This document shows, in pieces, positions 55,339-64,000 of a DNA stretch of 64,000 bases. This stretch comes from Triticum aestivum. Lineage: Eukaryota; Streptophyta; Magnoliopsida; Poales; Poaceae. The stretch is from positions 369,498,199 through 369,562,198 of the forward strand of contig NC_057798.1 of assembly GCF_018294505.1 (NCBI RefSeq), written 5' to 3'. The position numbers and the translations under genes are program-made. Each line of letters begins with the position of its first letter. Position 1 is the first letter of the stretch. Under the pieces are notes generated by a model. That model searched no databases and was not told the origin of the DNA. It saw only the letters and a list, made by a program, of their open reading frames with translations.

Positions 55339-56920
55339 TGATACGTCTCCAACATATCTATAATTTTTTATTGTTCCACGCTATTATATTATCTGTTTTG
55401 GATGTTTTATATGCATTAATATGTTATTTTATATTATTTTTTGGACTAACTTAGAGCCTAGTGCCAGTTTCTGTTTTTTCCTTGTTTTTGATCTTCAAAG
55501 AAAAGGAATACCAAACGGAGTCCAAACGAAATAAAACCTTCACAATGATTTTTCTTGGACCAGAAGACATCCATGAGACTTGGAGTGCAAGTCAGAAGAG
55601 CCACGAGACAGCCACAAGGGTGGAGGGCGTGCCTAGGGGGGTAGGGCGCGCTGCCCTACCTTGTGGGCCCCTCGGTGACCGCCTGACCTAAATCTTCCTC
55701 CTATATATTCTCATATATTCCCAAACTACCAGAAGGATCCACGAAAACACTTTTCCGCCGCCGCAACCTTATGTTCCCATGAGATCCCATCTTGGGGCCT
55801 TTTCTGGCATCCTGCCGGAGGGGGATTCGATCACGGAAGGCTTATACATCAACTATTGTCCTTCCGATGAAGCCTGAGTAGTTTACCTCAGACCTATGGG
55901 TCCATAACTAGTAGCTAGATGGCTTCTTCTCTCTCTATTTGATTCTCAATACCATGTTCTCCTCGATGTTCTTGGAGATCTATCTGAAGTAATCTTCTTT
56001 TGCAGTGTGTTTGTCAAGATCCGATGAATTGTGGATTTATGATCAGCTTATCTATGAATATTATTTGAATCTTCTTTGAATTCTTTTATGCATGATTTGA
56101 TATCTTTGTAATTCTCTTCAAACTATCAGTTTAGTTTGGCCAACTAGACTAGTTTTTATTGCAATGGGAGAAGTGCTTAGCTTTGGGTTCAATCTTGCGG
56201 TGTCCTCTCCCAGTGACAGAAGGGGCAGCGAGGCACGTATTGTATTGTTGCCATCAAGGATAAAAAGATGGGTTTTACATCATATTGCTTGAGTTTATTC
56301 CTCTGCATCATTTCATCTTACTTAATGCATTACTCTGTTCTTCATGAACATAATACTCTAGATGCAGGCAGGAGTCGGTCGATGTGTGGAGTAATAGTAG
56401 TAGATGCAGGCAGGAGTCGGTCTACTTGACACGAACGTGATGCCTATATTTCATAATCATTGCCTTAGATATCGTCATAACTTTGCGCTTTTCTATCAAT
56501 TGCTCGATAGTAATTTGTTCACCCACCGTATTATTTGCTATCTTGAGAGAAGCCTCTAGTGAAACCTATGGCCCCCGAGTCTATTTTCCATCATATAAGT
56601 TTCCGATCTACTATTTTGCAATCTTTTACTTTCAAATCTATAAACAACAAAAAACCAAAAATATATTTACTTTATCTTTTGTCTAGTTTTATCTATCTCT
56701 ATCAGATCTCACTTTTGCAAGTGACCGTGAAGGGATTGACAACCCATTTATCGCGTTGGGTGCAAGTGTTTGATTGTTTGTGCACGTATTGTTGATTTGT
56801 GCGTTGTCTCCTCCTGGACTGATACCTTGGTTCTCTAATTGAGGGAAATACTTATCTCTACTTTGCTGCACCACCCTTTCCTCTTCAACGGAAAAACCAA
56901 TGCAACCTCAAGAAGTAGCG
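55339..56920 (+). repeat. 5' LTR (about 1.58 kb, end approximate)
   Basis: Starts TGATACGTCTCC. The end is placed at GTAGCG, twelve bases before the primer site, where a CA end would be expected, so it may have mutated. atgcaggcaggagtcggtc is duplicated near 56362 and 56403. Confidence 0.7.
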
Positions 56921-56931
56921 GGAAGAATATC

Positions 56932-56950
56932 TGGCGCCGTCGCCGGGGAG
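56932..56950 (+). promoter_or_regulatory. Primer binding site, tRNA-Asp type
   Basis: TGGCGCCGTCGCCGGGGAG, one mismatch from the site at 22721-22738. Confidence 0.8.
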
Positions 56951-57193
56951 ATCTACACCAAGTCAAGACATACCAACTACCCATCATAAAACTCTCGTCT
57001 GTTGCAATACATTATTCGTTATTTGCCTCTCGTTTTCCTCTCCCCCACTTCTAAACGATTTTCGAAAAGATTTGCCTTTTTATTCGCTCTTCTTTCATTC
57101 GTATCTTCGTTTGCCTTTATGTCTTACTTGGCTGGTTTGCTTGTTTGGTTGGAATAATTGTGTATTTATTGAAAATCGGAAACCAAAGAGTTT

Positions 57194-57538
57194 ATGGATC
57201 CTCGTCCACTTATTAACATTTTTAAAATATTCAATTATGATGGACCAATTGCTATCGAGTTGTGTGCACTAGATTATCTTTACGAGGTTTTGCTTGAAAT
57301 TCATGGATCTGGAAATTGTGATAAAGTGTTGAAATCAGAAATTTATGAAGTGACTCACGATAGCTCCTTGACTGAAAAGCAGGAGTGCAATGATGTTATT
57401 ATATATTCTATTAATGCCAATTGTGTTAATGATATGCAAAACCCTAAGATTGGGGATGCTAATTTTGCTATGTCTACTACTTGTCGCAATGATCATGATT
57501 GTGGTGATTCTTTTTTTGATCTCAAAAATTTATTTAAG
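57194..57538 (+). CDS. Acidic unknown protein, N-terminal part (cut by insertion)
   Basis: The frame starts MDPRPLINIFKIFNYD soon after the primer site and is still open when the Tat element begins at 57539 (115 codons). It resembles the start of the 254-residue protein at 22836 (N-D-M-Q-x-x-K-x-G-x-A pattern and similar spacing of the acidic parts). Function unknown. The downstream part probably continues beyond the window, after the Tat element. Confidence 0.5.
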
Positions 57539-58694
57539 TGTTGGAGTAAATGACCACGGGTAGCCTAACCGGCTCCCCCTGGCTCTTCAAAAAACATCGG
57601 GCCAACTGGGCCCTCGAACATCCAAGACGCATGGCCGCCTTCTCCTGGCCGACTGTCCCATTGGCCAGCTGCTCAAAGGCGGTGAGGCTCAATAAGCTCT
57701 CTCAAAGTAGGCCGACTCCTGGCAGGCGCCACCAGGGTGGCCGGCTCCTAGCAGGCGGCCTGACCTATACCATCAAAGTTTGCACCCACATGACGGCGAT
57801 GAGACGGGGTGTGGCTACAATAAAGCTTGTCACCCCCGAATCCCGGAGCAAGCATGGGCACAGTGTGCCGTACTGGGCGTCCATTCCATGTTTGGCGCTG
57901 CACTGTTGCCACGTTGACCATGACGTCGCCCACGAGAGGTTGTTAGTATGGCCCGCAAGCGACGGGCCCCTCCTGCCAGAGAGCCACCAGGGGGCGGCTG
58001 GACTCGACCAGTCGGCATGGGGGGAAGCCGGCTCCCAGCAGCCCGCTTGCCCTCGCTGTAGAAGTTTTTGCACCATTAAGCAGATGAGACGGGCTAAGGC
58101 TACAATGAATGCCCGCCAGGCGGTAGTACTGTAGCCATGCTTACCCCGACAAAGCCATCATCACCAAGAGTAAGGCCACAGTAACTAGCAGCCGACAAGA
58201 CCCCCGGGCGGTGGGCCCAGCCTATCCGCCAAGAGGCCGGTAGCCGGCGGGGCCCACCAGTCGGCGGGCCCCAGCGGCCGGCGGAGAAGCCGGCGACCAT
58301 AGACACTAACGGTCTGGATCCACATCCAGCCGGACTACCATTGTACCCCTAGGGGGTAGGCCTATATAAATCCCCCAGGGCACCCATGCAAAGGGTTGAT
58401 CTCTTAGAGTTTTACGCACAACATAGAGAGAAGAGGAAAGGTAGCCTTGCCCTTCTTCTTCCTCTAGCTAAACAGTTCAAGGAGCATCTTGTAGCTACTT
58501 GTCGATCTAGTGATCATGCGGAGACCCCGCAAAGAAGGACTAGGGGTATTATCTCCTAGGATAGCCCCGAACCTGGGTAAGATTCGCCGGCGTGCATGTC
58601 TTCGCCTTATCCCGTTTCCAGGCACAGGCGATGTCTTACTGGCTCCCATAATGATTAGCCACCCGTTGGCATATGTCGCACCTACCACCCGACA
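57539..58694 (+). repeat. 5' LTR of the Tat element (about 1156 bp)
   Basis: Starts TGTTGGAGTAAATGACC and ends ACCCGACA, with the primer site two bases on. The start could also be at 57551 (TGACCACGGG). A TATATAA lies near 58363. Confidence 0.7.
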
Positions 58695-58696
58695 TT

Positions 58697-58714
58697 TGGC
58701 GCCCACCGTTGGGC
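58697..58714 (+). promoter_or_regulatory. Primer binding site of the Tat element
   Basis: TGGCGCCCACCGTTGGGC. It is close to a lysine-tRNA-type site, but the tRNA is not certain. Confidence 0.6.
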
Positions 58715-58788
58715 TGGGTGCACCGTCGTCCAGAGACCTACTCTGGACGAGAACCCTCTTCCGTCCTAGCGAGCATAGCCAGCCTGGC

Positions 58789-60690
58789 ATGCCCGATGGC
58801 GCTTGCCCCGACGTGCTGCATGGCGTCGACGACGCCTGTGCAGCGAGCTGTCTCGCCAATCTTCTCGGTGAGGTCCGCCTCTCCGACGAGCCCGCGCCAG
58901 GCGCGGGTGCAACCATCTCCGAGAGATGCCTCGTCGACTTCCTTGGCAAGCTCGACATCGCCAAGGAGCTCACCTCCAACCTGGAGTAGATCGGCTCCAC
59001 CGACCTGATGCTCGACGACCCTCTTCCTTGTGCCGACAGTGGCGGCATCACAATTACTGAGGTGTTGGTCATTAGTCATGGCGCCGCCTCCGGCGGAAAC
59101 GTCCACGACACTTTGCAGATGGCGCTGCATGATCTGTCCGCCCCCATTCCGGCTGACACCAACGCCGATACGCTGGAGGCCCATCGCCTTGCCCTCCTCG
59201 AGAACGGCTAGAATATAGCCTCCATGAGACGCCTCACTAAGGCTTATCAACGCGAGGTTGATCGTGTCGCCCCTGGCATGCCGACTGCTAGAGAACCCAG
59301 TCGTATTGGCGCTATCAAGAAGCGCGGCATGGCCATCGCCAGCATGCTGGGTGTTGACCGCCCAGTCTATGCCACGCCACTCGAGAACCTGCGTGCCGCC
59401 CAGGCGGCAGTAGATGAGCTGGAGGGGCTGGAAGGCGACGAGCTTCACTCCATGACCATAGGCGTCCAGCAGCTCATTGACACGGCCACACAACGGCATG
59501 AAGCTGGCGCCCACACCAAGAGTCCTCCCCCACGCCGAGAGCACGGCGTGACCTCCCGGACGCCGACTGCAGGCGGTGCCTGCGAGCGAAAAGACAAGGA
59601 GCCGACTGCTAGCCGCAGTCGGACGCGCCTCACCATCAAGCGCGATGCAGAAGGCCGCCCTTGAGCCATGGAGCGACGAGGCAAAAACCCACCTCCTCCT
59701 CCGCCCCGCAGGGAAATATATCCCACCCCACCGCCTGGTGAGCACCCGACGTTCAGCGGTCGGCTGGGTCGCCGTGAAGGAATCGACGAGAATGATGCCT
59801 GCCATCGGATCGACCACCTGGTGCGATCCCTCGCGCTAGAAGAAGAAGACGATGTCGGCCCGCCCTGTTTTGCCCCCCGCATCCGCGACGAGCCTTTCCA
59901 CAAAGGGTTCTCGCTCCCAAGAGACACGCCAAAATATAACGGCTCGGTGAAGCCGGAAGACTAGCTGATAGACTACTCCACTGCACTTAGCATAACAAAT
60001 GGCAACAGGCGCGTTGCCGTGAAGTACGTCCCCTCATGCTTCAGGGCACGGCATGCACCTGGTTGAACAGCCTCAAGCCTTACAGCTTCAACGGCTGGCT
60101 GGACTTCATAGAAGTCTTCATTCGCAACTTCAGTAGCACGTACAAGCGGGCACCCAAGCTACATCAGCTTTCCCTTTGTGTCCAAGGCCCGACCGAGTCC
60201 AGCCGCGACTACCTGACATGCTGGGCCGAGCTCCGCAACTCTTGTGAAGGGGTGCATGAGGTGCAAGCAATAGAATACTTCACCGCCGGGTGTCGAGAGG
60301 GCACCCTCCTCCAGCACCGACTTCTCTGCGACGAGTCGGCTACACTCGACGAGCTACTGATCATAGCAGACAAGTACGCCACAGCTGACTCCTCAATGAA
60401 GACCGAGCTCCGAGTAGACGCCTCTGGAAAGGTGCTTCATACGGCTCCAAAAACGCCAGCTGGCGACTCCAATCAGCGCCAGCACCAGAAAGACCACAAG
60501 CACAAGGCTTCAATGCCGACTTCCACCAGTCGGCAAGTGGCGACGGTCAAGGAAGATCAGCCTGAAGGGCAGCCATGCCCAAGCGTCCGAAAGGCGGCAG
60601 GCCGGCTTGGTAGCCGGCTTTCTCCTACGAGCAAACCCTCAACGCCCCCTCCAAGTTCCATAGCGGCGCGAAGCCGTCCAACCACATAAC
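58789..60690 (+). pseudogene. gag of the Tat element
   Basis: From the ATG at 58789 the frame runs to 59964, interrupted by TAG 58987, TAG 59209, TGA 59662 and TAG 59962. A one-base shift near 60030 leads into 60036-60689. That part has the Retrotrans_gag core (GTACTWLNSLKPYSFNGWLD, then NFSSTYKRAPKLHQLSLCVQ) and a long Thr/Pro/Lys-rich C-terminal part. The N-terminal extension is long, as in Tat elements. It encodes the capsid precursor; disrupted. Confidence 0.85.
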
Positions 60691-60984
60691 CCAGAAGTGC
60701 CATTGGCTCACCCTAATTACCAAGGGCAAAGGACTGCTGCCTCCTCTGCCTGCTGGCTAGCCGCCTCCGGCTCCTCAGCAGCCGGCCGCCCTTCCAGCAG
60801 TCGGAGCTATTCAGGATGAGTTCCCTGACAAGCATGCAGCCTACGTCGTTTTACAAGCCAAGCTGAAGACAGGCGCAGCCGGCGCCGACAACACCAAGAA
60901 GTCAATGCAGTCGCCTCCAAAGATCCAGAATTCATGCATTAGTCTAGAAAGCCCATCAGCTGGAGCCGGGATGATCACCCAGAG

Positions 60985-61656
60985 GTGATGCCTTCTCCTG
61001 GTTCTTATGCCTTGGTGTTGGATGCCACCTTTGCAATAGAGAGGCGAGCTGCTCGTTTCTCCCGAGTTCTGATTGATGGCGGAAGCAGCATCAACATCCT
61101 GTACCGCGACACCATGGAGAAGCTGAATATCAAGACGAGGCAGCTCTTGCCCAGTCGGACCGTCTTCCATGGCATTGTACCTGGCCTATCATGCTCACCA
61201 ATCGGCAATATCAAGATAGATGTCCTCTTTGGAGAGAAAGATCACTTCCGCTGTGAAGCAGTTTGGTTTGAGGTGGTGGATCTAGAGAGCCCTTACCACG
61301 CCTTGCTTGGCCGACCTGCCTTGGACAAGTTCATGGATGTGCCACACTATGCCTACCTCAATATGAAGATGCCAAGCTCCAAGGGCATCATTACCATAGT
61401 CGGAGACTGCAAGAAATCCTCTGCCTGCGCTGCAGCCAGCAGCCGGCTGGCCGAGTCCCTCGTGATTGCTGCTGAGAAAAAGATCCTTGACCAGGTTGTG
61501 GCCATGGCCGGCAAGCAGCCGGACCTGTCGCCCGATCCCAAGGAGTCGGAAGCTCAGGGCTCCTTCCAACCGGCCAAGGAAACAAAGAAGATACCTCTGG
61601 ACCTAGAGCACCCGGAGAGGTTTGCTGTTCTAGGAACAAACATAGACAACAAATAG
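60985..61656 (+). CDS. Aspartic protease of the Tat element
   Basis: Active site RVLIDGGSSINILYRD (61060-61110), with YHALLGRPALDKFMDVPHYA near 61297-61356. The 224-codon frame is open to the TAG at 61654-61656, after which the RT frame continues in phase, so protease and RT were one polyprotein. Very similar to the protease of the Fatima-like copy 2. Confidence 0.88.
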   Translation: MMPSPGSYALVLDATFAIERRAARFSRVLIDGGSSINILYRDTMEKLNIKTRQLLPSRTVFHGIVPGLSCSPIGNIKIDVLFGEKDHFRCEAVWFEVVDLESPYHALLGRPALDKFMDVPHYAYLNMKMPSSKGIITIVGDCKKSSACAAASSRLAESLVIAAEKKILDQVVAMAGKQPDLSPDPKESEAQGSFQPAKETKKIPLDLEHPERFAVLGTNIDNK

Positions 61657-62946
61657 GAAAGCAAGCTCGTCGATTTCCTTCGTGAGAATTGGGATATCTT
61701 TGCATGGTCCCCCAAGGACATGCCGGGTGTTCCGATGGATTTCGTCGAGCACAAGCTACATGTCCGAGCAGATGCAAAACCAGTCAAACAGCCCCTCCGC
61801 CGACTGTCGGAGGAGAAGAGAAGAATTGTTGGTGAAGAGATATCCCAGCTTCAGGCAGCCGGCTTCATTATGGAGGTGTTCTTTCCAGAATGGCTTGCCA
61901 ACCTAGTCCTTGTACTGAAGAAGAACAAGAAATGGCACATGTGTATAGATCATACCAGCCTCAACAAAGCTTGCCCCAAAGATCCGTTTACTTTGCCCTA
62001 GATTGACCAAGTGATAGACTCCACAGCCGGATGCGAGGTGTTGAGTTTCTTGGATGCTTACTCAGGTTACCATCAGATCAAGTTGGATCAAGCTGACCGC
62101 CTGAACACCGCCTTCATCACACTATTCGGAGCTTTCTGCTACCTAACTATGACATTCGGCTTGAGAAATGCCGGTGCCACTTTTCAGCATTGCATGCAAA
62201 AATGCCTCCTCAAGCAACTCGGCAGAAATGCCCACATCTACGCAGACGATATTATGGTGAAGACGGAGAAGCGCGGCACCCTGCTGGAAGATCTCAAGGA
62301 AACATTTGACAACTTGCACCGATTTCAAATCAAGCTCAACCCTGAGAAATGCGTGTTCAGGGTACCAGCCGGCCAGCTCCTTGGCTTCCTGGTCTCTGAA
62401 CGCGGCATCGAATGCAACCCGGTGAACATCAAGGCCATAGAGAGGATGGAGATTCCCACCCGGCTTTGAGATGTCCAAAAGTTCACCGGGTGCCTGGCCT
62501 CCCTTAACCGCTTCATCAGTCGGCTAGGGGAGAAGGCTCTCCCCCTGTATCAACTCAAGAGGAAATCCACTCACTTCGAGTGGAACGACCAGGCGGACGA
62601 AGCTTTTCACAAGCTGAAGAAGATGTTGACCACGCCGTCTGTCCTGGCGGCGCTGATTGAGAAAGAGCCCATGCTCCTTTACATTGCCGCAACCAGCCGG
62701 GTGGTCAGCACTATCATCATGGTTCAGCGCCCCGAAGAAGGCAAAGCTTAGCTGGTCCAGAGGCCGGTGTATTACCTGAGTGAAGTACTGTCAACCTCAA
62801 AGCAGAATTACCCCCACTACCATAAGATGTGCTACGGTGTGTACTTTGCCACCAAGAAGCTCAAGCCCTACTTTCAAGAGCACCCCATCACGGTCGTTTG
62901 CACTGCCCCGCTTGCCGAGATCATGGGCAGCCGGGATGCATCTGGC
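61657..62946 (+). pseudogene. Reverse transcriptase and first RNase H of the Tat element
   Basis: One phase throughout, with stops TAG 61999, TGA 62467 and TAG 62749, and TGA 62947 at its end. RT blocks in order: PLRRLSEEKRRIVGEEISQL, WHMCIDHTSLNKACPKDPF, FLDAYSGYHQIKLDQADRLN, LTMTFGLRNAGATFQHCMQK, catalytic HIYADDIMVKT, and NPEKCVFRVPAGQLLGFLVS. Note FGLRN where most have FGLKN and Y-A-D-D where gypsy elements often have Y-V-D-D. The connection (KFTGCLASLNRFISRLGEKA) and RNase H (PMLLYIAATSRVVSTIIMVQ, then YYLSEVLSTSKQNYP) follow. No frameshift occurs over 1.3 kb, so the stops are recent point changes. Confidence 0.9.
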
Positions 62947-62949
62947 TGA

Positions 62950-63705
62950 GTGGCCAAGTGGGCCATTGCACTGGCTCCTTATACCATCTTCTACCAGCCT
63001 CGCACCACCATCAAGTCCCAAGTGCTGGCCGACTTCCTTGTCGACTGGGCCGAGACCCAGTACCTGCCACCAGCACCCAACTCCACCCATTGGCGGATGC
63101 ACTTTGACGGATCCAGGATGCGCACCGGTTTGGGAGCGGGCATCATCCTCACCTCTCCCAAAGGCGACAAGCTTAGATACATGTTGCAAATTCATTTTGC
63201 CGCCTCCAACAACGTGGCCAAATATGAGGCGCTCATACATGGGCTCCGGCTAGCCAAAGAACTCGGCATCCGCCGGATCCTATGCTATGGCGACTCAGAC
63301 TTGGTGATTCAACAATCGTCTGGTGATTGGGACGCCAAGGACGCAAACATGGTGAGCCATCGTTTCCTTGTTCAGCAGCTCAACGGATATTTTGAAGGGT
63401 GCGAGTTCCTCCACGTGCCACGGGCCGACAATGAGCAAGCAGATGCCCTGGCACGAATCGGCTCCACACGGCAAGCTATACCAACCGGCGTCTCCCTTCA
63501 ACGCCTCCTTAAGTCATCTGTCAAGTCGTCTCCAAAATCAGACTCCATCTTCGTGCCGCCTAATCTTGATGCAGTCGGATCCGACTTGGGGAATCCGGCA
63601 GGCTGCTCGGGGAATTCAGCAGGCGGCTTGGGGACTTGGGAGGTGACTCGGGGACTGCTACAGTCGCACCCGACCCAAGGACTTCAGGACCCGGATCAGG
63701 GACTA
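62950..63705 (+). CDS. Archaeal-type RNase H of the Tat element
   Basis: After the spacer WAIALAPYTIFYQPRTTIKS comes a second RNase H: MHFDGSRMRTGLGAGIIL (first Asp), NNVAKYEALIHGLRLAKELG (Glu), YGDSDLVIQQ (Asp) and ADNEQADALARIG (Asp). All four acidic residues are present. This domain follows the retroviral RNase H in Tat elements and is thought to take over primer/RNA removal. The last codons before the stop at 63706 are a Ser/Pro/Gly linker. It is in phase with the RT frame. Confidence 0.85.
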
Positions 63706-63779
63706 TAGCAGTCGGCCCGGGGACTTCAACGACACAACAGGCAGTGGCCGACTCCAACCCGCCACCTTCCAACCCAGCC

Positions 63780-64000
63780 GCCCTACTCACAGTAGCCATG
63801 TTGGCAATAGAAGAAGTCGCAGCTCCATCATGGGCCCAACCCATCCTCAACTTTCTGGTAAACAGAGAGCTGCCGACTGACGAAACCTCGGCAAGGCAAG
63901 TTCAACACCGAACCGGAGCCTACAAGCTGCGTCGAGCCAGAGAAGGGCATTGCAATCCTCAAAGACATCCATCAAGGCGAGTGCGGCCACCACGCGGCCT
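63780..64000 (+). pseudogene. Start of integrase, Tat element (cut by window end)
   Basis: Reading ALLTVAMLAIEEVAAPSWAQ then NRELPTDE, a frame change, then CVEPEKGIAILKDIHQGECG followed by His-His: the beginning of the zinc-binding region of a gypsy integrase. Frameshifted in at least one place near 63920. Everything after 64000 is outside the window. Confidence 0.65.

Larger units (their letters stand above)
55339..57538 (+). mobile_element. Truncated gypsy-type LTR element (TGATACGTCTCC family, second subfamily)
   Basis: A 5' LTR (55339 to about 56920), a tRNA-Asp primer site and the start of the internal region. A Tat-type element interrupts it at 57539. The five bases before it are TGATG; the second TSD is not visible. 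The LTR differs strongly from 21083-22710 beyond the first 50 bp. Confidence 0.8.
57539..64000 (+). mobile_element. Tat-lineage gypsy LTR retrotransposon, 5' part
   Basis: A 5' LTR of about 1.16 kb, a primer site, gag, protease, RT, RNase H, a second RNase H and the start of integrase, cut by the window end. The second (archaeal-type) RNase H after RT-RNase H is a mark of the Tat lineage. Nine in-frame stops make it inactive. Confidence 0.9.

Noticed and set aside
58100..59072. Long minus-strand frames in the Tat LTR and gag
   Set aside because: They mirror the GC-rich sense frame, and no motif supports them.

Overview
The window is a stretch of nested transposable elements from a large grass genome. 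Triticeae (Triticum/Aegilops type) is the best fit, because the LTR families look like wheat-group families (Fatima-like and Tat-lineage gypsy, Maximus/SIRE-like copia, CACTA). I see no intact host gene, no tRNA or rRNA gene and no prokaryotic feature. Family names come from memory of Triticeae repeats; element boundaries and target-site duplications (TSDs) are read from the sequence.

Layout. (1) 1-1186 is the 5' end of a minus-strand gypsy-like element leaving the window on the left. (2) 1225-31197 is an old minus-strand gypsy element (TSD GCGGG) split by two later insertions: a minus-strand copia element at 2593-17709 (TSD CCTGC) and a plus-strand non-autonomous LTR element at 21083-28789 (TSD CGCCT). 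(3) 31294-39728 is a young minus-strand Fatima-like gypsy element (TSD CCAGC). (4) 39734-43493 is older repeat DNA: a broken reading frame and two families of about 500-bp tandem repeats. (5) 43494-52684 is a plus-strand relative of the Fatima-like element (TSD CTCGC). (6) 52690-54215 is the terminal part of a CACTA transposon with its terminal motif and 85-bp subterminal repeats. (7) 54216-55312 is a 361-367 bp tandem array, followed by 26 bp of a second CACTA end. (8) 55339-57538 is a truncated LTR element. (9) 57539-64000 is a Tat-lineage gypsy element running off the right end.

The oldest layer seems to be the CACTA or CACTA-associated DNA. One broken minus-strand frame can be followed through two insertion sites (39970 to 39734, 31293 to 31203, 1224 to 1187) once the elements are removed.

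The most interesting theme is extra genes inside LTR retrotransposons. The old gypsy element carries an antisense gene beside its 3' LTR that resembles a B3 DNA-binding domain and has its own TATA-like box. Both Fatima-like elements carry, at the same place and also antisense, a five-exon gene with matching splice sites and TATA boxes. The copia element carries a large 3' reading frame preceded by an internal TATA box and a candidate intron. A further surprise is the chimeric copia 3' LTR, which holds a 308-bp copy of the DNA flanking the element's other end. That copy preserves an older, unbroken version of the B3-like frame.
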